A stretch of DNA of 35,239 nucleotides, from positions 1 through 35,239 of the forward strand of contig JAHLKF010000052.1 of assembly GCA_025558075.1 (NCBI GenBank), read 5' to 3'. The stretch is from Gaertneriomyces semiglobifer. Taxonomy: Eukaryota > Chytridiomycota > Chytridiomycetes > Spizellomycetales > Spizellomycetaceae. Below, piece by piece: positions 28,060-35,239 of this stretch; position 1 is the first letter of the stretch, and each line of letters opens with the position of its first letter. Both the position numbers and the translations under genes were made by a program. The notes beneath the pieces are model-generated. The model worked only from the letters and a program-made list of their open reading frames with translations, had not been told where the DNA came from and made no database searches.

Positions 28060-31000
28060 GTGAAAGATTGGATCAAAAAAGTCTCGCTCCGACAATGTTT
28101 AAACCAAGTCTCGGACACCCGCATGGTGCAGCTCCTCCCTCTTCTTTTGGAAGTCGGCTCCCCGGCGGAGAGCTGGTTTGATTCATTGAACGTTGAGGAC
28201 GTGGAGACGTGGTCATGGAACAAATGGATGAAGGAGTTGCAAAGGGAATACAGTAACCCTATGGCTGCCGAGGCCTTGGAAGACCAATACTACAATTGCT
28301 TGCCGGACCCCAAGAAGCACCGCAATTTTGTAGTGTTCATAAATGGAAAGGATCGGCTGCGAACCCTCGCTTACGGGAGACGAGCGGAGATAATGGCTCC
28401 GCGAGACTTTCATTACCGGCAAATTCACAAGCATTTGCCCCCAGACGTCAGTATCCTAGCCAGAAACTCCGGAATTTCGACCATTCCAAGGCTCAAGGAC
28501 TTCGTCAAACATTACTTCGGGTCCCCGGAAACCAAGCATCGCGACCCATGCTTCAAACGCGACCGGGACCAGTCTCAACGGGATTCCAACACCCCAAAAG
28601 ACAAACAAAGCAAAAAGGATAAAGCTCCGACCCCCAAATCTCAGGGTCGCGGAGCTGACAACACGGAACGGAAACGTCCAGACGTAAACGTTAAACCTCC
28701 TAGTAATTGCGACATCTGCAACGGAAACCACTGGCGCAAATTCTGCTGGCAAAACCCCAAATATGAAGCCCCAGGTGCGAAGGGGCCCTATGGAGCGCCA
28801 AGGCCAGATGGCTCGAAGCCACGCTCTGAAAAGGGAGTCCATTTTGCCAACTCCGACCCTGCGAAATCGGGGCCGGAGGATAAACCCAGCCAGGCAGAAG
28901 TGAACCTGGCAGCCAGAGAAGGACTCCACACTGTAGGATTCTTCGACGTCGCAGCAGGCAGTTCCGAAGCCCGCATTCTGCTAGCAGATAGGGACGGACC
29001 AACGCGTATACATCCAGGAATACCTCCCCCGAGTGCCGACGAACACAGTGGGGAAATCAATGAGGATTTGCTCTGGAGGCAAATATGTACTATCTGGGGA
29101 AAACCTCAGGTCTCGCTCAGCGAACCCGGCAGAAACCCTCGGACCCTATCTTTCTTTAGTTCGAATCCCGGACGCAAGGCCGGGCATCTGGGGACAGACC
29201 CATTCTCTGTGGGGTGGACCTCCCATCACCTCTATTATGCTCACGTGCCCAGCACTGAGGCCGCTAAGTTCCTCCTCAAAGTTCAGAAGGATGGGACGCC
29301 TCGACTTATCTTAGTCACCTCCCTCGACACGGCTGATATCGAGGAATACCAGAAATGGAGCTCCAAAGATGCACTTTGGGTGTCCCGAGAGCACGCAGCG
29401 AAAGTTACCATGGCTTTCCTGCTCACAGGAAACGTCGTCCGCGCTGACTACTCTTGGAGGCGCGGAAACCAAAAAATCGTAGCCATAGGTGCACACCCCA
29501 GTTTCCAACAAGCTTCACCAGACTCCCGGAGTCGAGACGTTTTTCGGGCTCTAGCTATGCTAACGCAGCCCAACAAGTCACCAACGAACCCGGAAAAACA
29601 GGCTCCGTGCCCTAAATTTACGAGCTTGCAAGAGCTGGTCACCGCGTCGGAGAAGGACGTTGTGCCACATCTGGAAACGCAACGACAACAGGAAGCACTC
29701 CTCAGCATAGACCTGGGTCTGCTAACAGTTGAAGGACACGCCGAGCCAACCCAACCATGTTGGACAGTAGCTGTCATTCAGGAACTATGGGTACCAGTTG
29801 TATTAGACACCGGGGCGTCGGAATCCTTGATTTCCAACTCGTACCTCGGCCTCCTGTATGAGCCACACCAAACGGTGGCCTGCGAACCGACAGATTTCAA
29901 GGGGATAGGGGGACACGCAACCTCCGATTCCTCGGTTTGCCTCTCGGTCGCGCTACGAGGGCGAGCCGGTGAATATCTCACCTTCTGGGCACACTTTCGC
30001 ATAATCCAACACAACCGCCCATTAGTGCTCCTGGCAAACGACGTGCTCGGAGCCCTCAAAATGCAAACCCTGGTGCAACAGCCACCTCTTCCAAGCTTCG
30101 CAATCACGCTCACGAACTCGGACATTTCCATACCATGCTGCGTGACCAGTGAGCTTAGCACGGACCACCTCAATGGGGTCCCTATCACCACCAGCCTGGG
30201 ACAGTTCATGAAGGACACACCCTCTCAAGGAAAGCACCCAGTGCGTCAGCATCAACGTCTGACCATGACCAACAACGGTGCGACTAAGTATGTTTATCCT
30301 CACGACACCCCACTCTCGATCCAAGAGGCACTGGACAGCGCTACGCCAGCAATCGCGCGCAGCTCCGAACCTGAGACGCAGGGTTCGGAAGACCGCCAAC
30401 CTATAGATTGGCACGATGAGAACTTGTCAAAGACCGAGTGGGAGCGTCTGGTCAAGGAATGGAGCCTCGACCCCAATTTTCGGGCACCCGAGGCCTTGGA
30501 AACACAGTTCCTGGATCCGGAGTTCATGATCATCGACCTTGATAGGCCCAAACCCGTGACTTTCGCACTGTTGTGCATCCTCAGACGGTTTCATGAAGCT
30601 TTCAGCTACGAGGGCCACTTCATAGGTGATCATGACGAGCTTCCATACACTCCAAGGTTCATTCGGCCGGCTCCGCCAATCGGAAAAGCTTGTCCGTTCT
30701 CTCCACTAGAGCGCGACATCCTCTCCAAGGAAAAAGACACAATGACCGGCCTCGGACGCTGGGAAAAGGTGTCCAAAGCCCCCACCTGCTGTGACCCAGT
30801 TGTCATCCATTATGCTAATAAACCTCCCCGCATCGCGTTCGACTTCCGACCAATTAACGACTGCATGGCATGGGACCCGTACCCGTTCCCCAACATGCTA
30901 GACATTGTTAACTGGATGGTCGCCGTCCCATTCAGGTATGCCTCCGGAGGAGACGCTAACAAAGGCTTTTATCAGATCCGGATCCACCCTGAAGTTCGCC

Positions 31001-34000
31001 CATGGTTCACGCTTCGACTTCCGGACGGGCTTTATCAATGCGTGTACATGCCCTTCGGCCCAAAAACAGCACCCCAGCACTTTTGCCGGGTATTAGACCA
31101 CGTCCTCACTGGTCTCAAATGGAAAGATGTCAACAATTTCGTGGATGATGTGCACACTCGCTCCGAAACCGCATACGGTGCTCTCCAGGCCATTGCGGGC
31201 TGGCTCCAGCGATTTGTACAATATAAGCTCACGCTTCGCTTGGATAAGTGCCAATGGTTATTCCGCCAAGTACGCGCATTGGGGTTCGTTCTCGCTTCTT
31301 TCGGTCTCCGACCCGACCGGGCCAAGGTCTCAGTCATCCAAGACTGGGGACAGCCCAAGCACATTGCGGACCTCTGGTCGTTCGTTGGATTAGTGGGATT
31401 CTACTCTCAATTTATCAAAAATCACTCGTTACTGGTGGGACCCCTCCAGGACGCTATCCACGACGGTGTTGCGGCCTACCGCGAAAAGAACAAGGCATCC
31501 AAGCCTAAATATTCGGCTTCCAAACTTGCTAAGGAAACAGCTCCGTCTATCTCGGACGGTGCCACGGCTGAATCAATCACCATGGCCAAACCAACGTCTG
31601 CTGTCTCCCGACAGCCAAAATCGGTTTCCGAGCTCCCAGTCGTTAACCTGGATGTCTCAGATGAACCCATTGACCCGTTTTGCGTGGGTCGTATGGCCCG
31701 CAAAAGGCCCGATCTTGGCCTACGTCGCTTCCTGGCCCAGACCCCAGTCCGCTGGGATCCGACCCGCGAACGCGCATTTCAGCAGGCCAAAGAGGCCCTT
31801 TCATCCGAACCCGTTCTTGCTCCCCCGCGCAAGGACTTTCCCTATTTTGTCTTAACCGACGCGTCTTACAAGGCCTTCAACGTCATGCTGGAACAATTGC
31901 AACCAGACGGTCGTAAGAAACCCGTGTGCTATTACTCGCGTCGCACAACAGCAACAGAGAAACGGGCCCCGCCGGTCGAACTAGAAGCCGGATGCGTCAT
32001 CTGGGGCCTCGCCAAGGTACGGCATTACCTCGAGGGCACCCCTTTCTCCTTAGTCGTCGATCATCGGCCTCTCCTCTGGCTTAACCAATATCGCGGCGAC
32101 AACCGCAAGCTTCAACGCTGGGCTCTTGCCCTCGAATATTGGAAAGACTGGATGACCATCGTCTACAAACCCGGCCGCTTCCACCTTGTGCCGGACACGC
32201 TTTCCAGACTGATCGGAGCTGAGACACTGTTCTGTCAGGCAGCTCCCTCCCCACGGCCCCCTCGACGTGCTCGTCCCTCGGGTATGATTTTTATGGCCAC
32301 AACGCGGTCTCAACGAGCCGCTAAGGAACACACCACCACCGACGTGCCTCCCGGCGAACCCTCCGACCCAACAACTCCTGGTCCGGAGGCCTCTCTGGGT
32401 CGCTCGGTCTTTTCTCTTACATTGCATCCTGCTCTCTGCAAGGACATTCGCCGGGCCCTCACTCCCAGCAGTTCCGACCTGCATTCTGAAGCCCTCGAGA
32501 TTTTACAATTACCTTCAGACCCAACACAGTACTCGCCCCACCATCTTCGTCTCCTTCAGCGCTGGCACCTAGCAGACGGCCTCCTCTGGCACCACTTACC
32601 TACGTCCACTCCATCCTGGAGACTCTACGTGCCTCCCAATTGTGTGCCCAAGCTCGCCCATCTTTTCCACGAGGGGGCAGGGCACTTTGGCTTCGAAAGA
32701 ACGTACCCCAAAGCGGCATCACAAGTGTGGTGGCCAAAGATGGCGAAGGATGTTTGGAAACTGTGTGCGGAGTGCCCGACGTGTCAGCTGTCGAAACGCG
32801 ACCTCCAGCTTCCCGGCGGGCTCCTACATCTGATCCACTCCAAACAGGGCCGGTGGGAAACTATCGCCATGGACTTCGTGACCAACCTGCCTCCAACGCA
32901 GAACGGAAAGGACGGCTTCTGGCTCATAGTAGATAAGGGTCATAGCAAAAGCATTCATGTCTGGCCATACAGATCTGACACCACAGCAGTCCAGTTTGCA
33001 CGTTTGTTTGTCCGGCGTTACGTCCCGCTTCACGGAGTACCGTGAACTATTATTTCAGACAGGGACACTAAGTTCACTAGTCGCTTCTGGCAAGAAGTGT
33101 GCCGGATCCTCAAAACGGAAACCTCGCTTACTACGGCTTACCATCCCCAAGCGGACGGCCAGGCAGAACGAGAGAATGCCACTGTTTTGCAGGTCCTCAC
33201 GGCCATGGTGAACACAAATCTAGATAACTGGGACGAGCTACTTCCGGTCGCCGAGCTCATCATCAATGATACGGTAGTCGAATCTACCAAAATGACCCGG
33301 TTCAAAATGGACTTGGGTTACGAACCCTATGATCCACTTTCGCAACTCTTGCAGCGCAGCTCGCGAACGCGCAACGCGGACACCGAAACCTTAGTCAAGG
33401 AGCTAGCGGACATCGACGTTCTCATACGAGACCTTATGGCAGAATCCCAGGAAACGCAGAAGCGATACTACGATGGCAAGCACCGACACGTCCCATTCCG
33501 GGTCGGACAGCACGTCGCCCTCAGCACAAAGAACTTGTCGGGCTTCAAATCAAAAATAGCCAAAAAATGGGTCAGGCCTTTAGAAGTCGTGGACCGTGAC
33601 AAATACAGAGACAACTATAAGCTAGCTCTGCCATTACTCCTTGGACGCCTGTACCCTTGGTTCCACGTCTCGAAGCTTAAGAGGTGGGTATCCGGAACGT
33701 CACCAGTTGAGCTCCCGGGCCCTCTTGCCAATGACGACGGAGAGGAGGTTTACGTGGTAGAAGCGATAGTTGACCACCGACGCCTAAGAAAGAGACTCCA
33801 ATACCGCATTCGGTGGGAAGTGTACCCATCTCACAATGACACTTGGGAATACGCAGAATCGCTGACGGATGCTGCCCGAGCCGTCAAAGAATACTGGCGG
33901 TCTCGCGCACCAAACGCCCGCATAACGGACGAGACATTTTTAGTAACAAAACCTGAGTGCAACCGCTCCAATTACGGGTGCAACAAAGCCGGGCCATCTA

Positions 34001-34473
34001 AAAATAGATCAGGACCCGCATTTAAGGAGCGCGAGCAATTCTGCATGCGCATTGACAGCTCAAACTATGGAGTCGACAACATGCATCAAAATGATGAGGA
34101 GATTAGCCCGACAGCTGTCGACCGATCCATCTTTTTCGCCAATAAGGAGAAGAAAATTGCCTCCATACTACCACCGGGCAAGCATAAAAGGAGACATACA
34201 GCGAGTGTGTCTCCATGTTTCCCACACAAGCGTGTACCGCTCGAGCCCCTGGAAAATTACCTCCGAGACATAATACACAGCCTCAGGCCCAGTGGGAAAC
34301 CCTTAGTGCACGAACAACAACAGCCCAGTACTCCTTCGCCAGAGTCATCAGATAGCTCGGACCCCGACGACATGAATCCCGACCTCGCAGAAACCCGTCG
34401 CCTCCAAAGGCAGCGTCGGAGGCAAAGGGGGGAAGATGGGAATGCAAGTTGGGACATAAGTAAATTGGTATGA
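28060..34473 (+). pseudogene. Gypsy Gag-Pol with one internal stop and C-terminal chromodomain
   Basis: One frame from about 28060 to 34473, broken only by TGA at 33043-33045. Domains: capsid; zinc knuckle CDICNGNHWRKFC (about 28709-28747); protease LDTGASESL (about 29802-29828); reverse transcriptase with FVDD at 31138-31149; RNase H (LTDASYKAF, about 31853; VDHRPLLWL); integrase HHCC finger (HEGAGHFGFERTY...CAECPTC, about 32668-32790), core Asp (AMDFV), Asp (SDRDTKF) and Glu (QAERENA); and a chromodomain YVVEAIVDHRRLRKRLQYRI (about 33750-33905). About 190 residues follow the chromodomain, rich in Ser, Arg and Gln. The stop falls between the two integrase Asp residues, where CGA to TGA would be one C-to-T change. 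Confidence 0.9.
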
Positions 34474-34581
34474 CTGTGCCGGTGTGAACTTCATTTAGAC
34501 GCGTTAGGGGTAGGGTTATAAACCTCTTCTATGTGTCAACGAGGGAATGCGTGGTGGAGTGTCTATCGATAAGAGGGTACT
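34474..34581. other. Junction after the Gypsy element with a telomere-like tract
   Basis: TTAGGGGTAGGGTTA at 34504-34518 resembles degenerate TTAGGG repeats. No Gypsy LTR is seen. The 3' end of the minus-strand gene begins just downstream. Confidence 0.45.
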
Positions 34582-35232
34582 TTATTCGGACATGTCTGAC
34601 TCAGACGAGGTCACTGCGTCATCTACACCGGTATAAGCCCATCGCCTGGCTGCTCGTTTCTTTATAAGGTGTTGGAAGGTGAGCATCGCCATCATGTTAG
34701 CAACGGTGTCGGTTCGCAGTATGTTGTCGATGTGGTCTTTGGTGTGCATGGACTTGACCTTTGCATAGGTGTCGGGCTCCATAGGGAAATAGTCGAAACT
34801 GAAAGCCATGCTGCACCCTTGAAACAGGGAACGTAGAACGTCTGTCGCAATGAGATTGTAGATGTAGCAGTCGGGCTCCGTGGAGCGTTCATCCGGTAAA
34901 AGCTCTATCAACCAGTCGACAGGGGGGAACACGTTGCTTGCAGGACACGGGATCCACAGCACCCAAAAGTTAGGCGGATACCGTCGAGGAACACCTTCCA
35001 AGAACCCGCTGAAAGGTAGCATCTTCCATTCACCGAATCGATAGAATTGCAAGATCAAATATTCACGACGGTACTCTTTGTCAATGTAGTATTTTGATGC
35101 GAGATTTCCAAAGACGCAGATCATGTCGACCTGGATATCGCCAGGCTTGGAGAGCCGATAGATCTCGATGGTCGCCGAGACGATCGGATACCCGTTAACA
35201 AAGGAACCCAAGAGACATTCGTCGAAACTCAT
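34582..35232 (-). CDS. Unrecognised 216-residue protein
   Basis: The minus-strand frame starts at ATG 35232 (MSFDECLLGSFVNGYPIVSA), so its promoter lies beyond the window, and it ends TSSESDMSE. It is a mixed alpha/beta-looking soluble protein with aromatic-rich segments (YREYLILQFYRFGEWK is not contiguous with any known motif I recall; PPNFWVLWIPCPASNVFPP). It has no signal peptide or transmembrane helix. It could be another gene of the virus-like element or a host gene; base composition and lack of introns fit either. No family is recognised. Confidence 0.6.
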   Translation of the reverse strand: MSFDECLLGSFVNGYPIVSATIEIYRLSKPGDIQVDMICVFGNLASKYYIDKEYRREYLILQFYRFGEWKMLPFSGFLEGVPRRYPPNFWVLWIPCPASNVFPPVDWLIELLPDERSTEPDCYIYNLIATDVLRSLFQGCSMAFSFDYFPMEPDTYAKVKSMHTKDHIDNILRTDTVANMMAMLTFQHLIKKRAARRWAYTGVDDAVTSSESDMSE

Positions 35233-35239
35233 GCGGCAT

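Larger units (their letters stand above)
26449..34473 (+). mobile_element. Ty3/Gypsy chromovirus-type retrotransposon, no visible 3' LTR
   Basis: It starts with TGTCGCGGATCC at 26449. Order: LTR, leader, gag, zinc knuckle, protease, reverse transcriptase, RNase H, integrase, chromodomain, the order that defines Ty3/Gypsy. A purine-rich run (about 34422-34442) near the end of the frame could be the polypurine tract, but no second LTR follows, so the element ends or was cut at about 34440-34475. It inserted into copy 2 of the F-box-like gene. A reversed 5' fragment of a sister element lies at 14175-15266. Confidence 0.92.

Noticed and set aside
28296..28929. Several 100-150-codon frames opposite or beside the Gypsy gag-pol frame
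   Set aside because: They overlap a 1,661-codon frame with complete retroviral-type motifs and show no motif of their own.
1..35239. CRISPR arrays, tRNA and rRNA genes, bacterial operons
   Set aside because: No regularly spaced short repeats, cloverleaf sequences or rRNA segments were noticed, and intron and promoter features are eukaryotic.

Overview
The window looks like nuclear DNA of a fungus. Four genes can be modelled with short GT-AG introns of about 60-80 bp and CTAAC/CTAAT-like branch points. Three of these encode small secreted proteins ending in a six-cysteine, chitin-binding (CBM19-like) module. Telomere-like TTAGGG tracts and chromodomain LTR retrotransposons also fit a fungus. 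I cannot name the species; an early-diverging lineage such as a chytrid is only a guess. No tRNA, rRNA or CRISPR array was seen.

Layout. (1) About 1-8243, continued at 13573-13733, is a compact virus-like block with very short gaps: a possible arginine-rich peptide, a dUTPase-fold-like protein, a protein-primed family B DNA polymerase (adintovirus/Polinton/adenovirus type) broken by two single-base frame changes, a one-span membrane protein, three unrecognised proteins (one charged and coiled-coil, one acidic on the minus strand) and a small protein with an F-box-like start. No capsid, packaging ATPase, protease or integrase gene of such an element is visible; the block runs off the left edge. 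(2) 8244-13572 is a nearly intact Copia retrotransposon inserted in the F-box-like gene, with 278-bp LTRs, a 5-bp target duplication, one in-frame stop in the integrase and, unusually, a chromodomain between integrase and reverse transcriptase. (3) 14126-15266 holds a 34-bp perfect palindrome and a reversed 5' fragment of a Ty3/Gypsy element. (4) 15267-24033 is host-like: a damaged two-exon gene, a solo Copia LTR, three paralogous secreted cysteine-rich proteins (17499-18465 minus, 19788-20556 minus, 21475-22405 plus) and a multi-pass membrane protein (23032-24033 minus). (5) 24066-26448 is a second, decayed copy of part of the virus-like block (6178-8243 plus 13573-13638), carrying a solo Copia LTR and cut by a chromodomain Gypsy element (26449 to about 34473) that has a 749-bp 5' LTR but no visible 3' LTR. 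(6) 34582-35232 is an unrecognised minus-strand gene.

Reading. The virus-like block is probably an endogenised DNA virus or large self-replicating transposon, present at least twice and decaying differently in each copy. Three of the four retrotransposon insertions whose exact insertion points can be read fall inside virus-derived genes. Because both retrotransposon types carry chromodomains, integration directed to silenced viral DNA is a testable idea. Two-repeat telomere-like tracts lie at both ends of the 24.06-34.5 kb block. Exon models, the dUTPase-like, F-box-like and CBM19-like calls, and the virus assignment come from motif reading by eye; no database search was possible.
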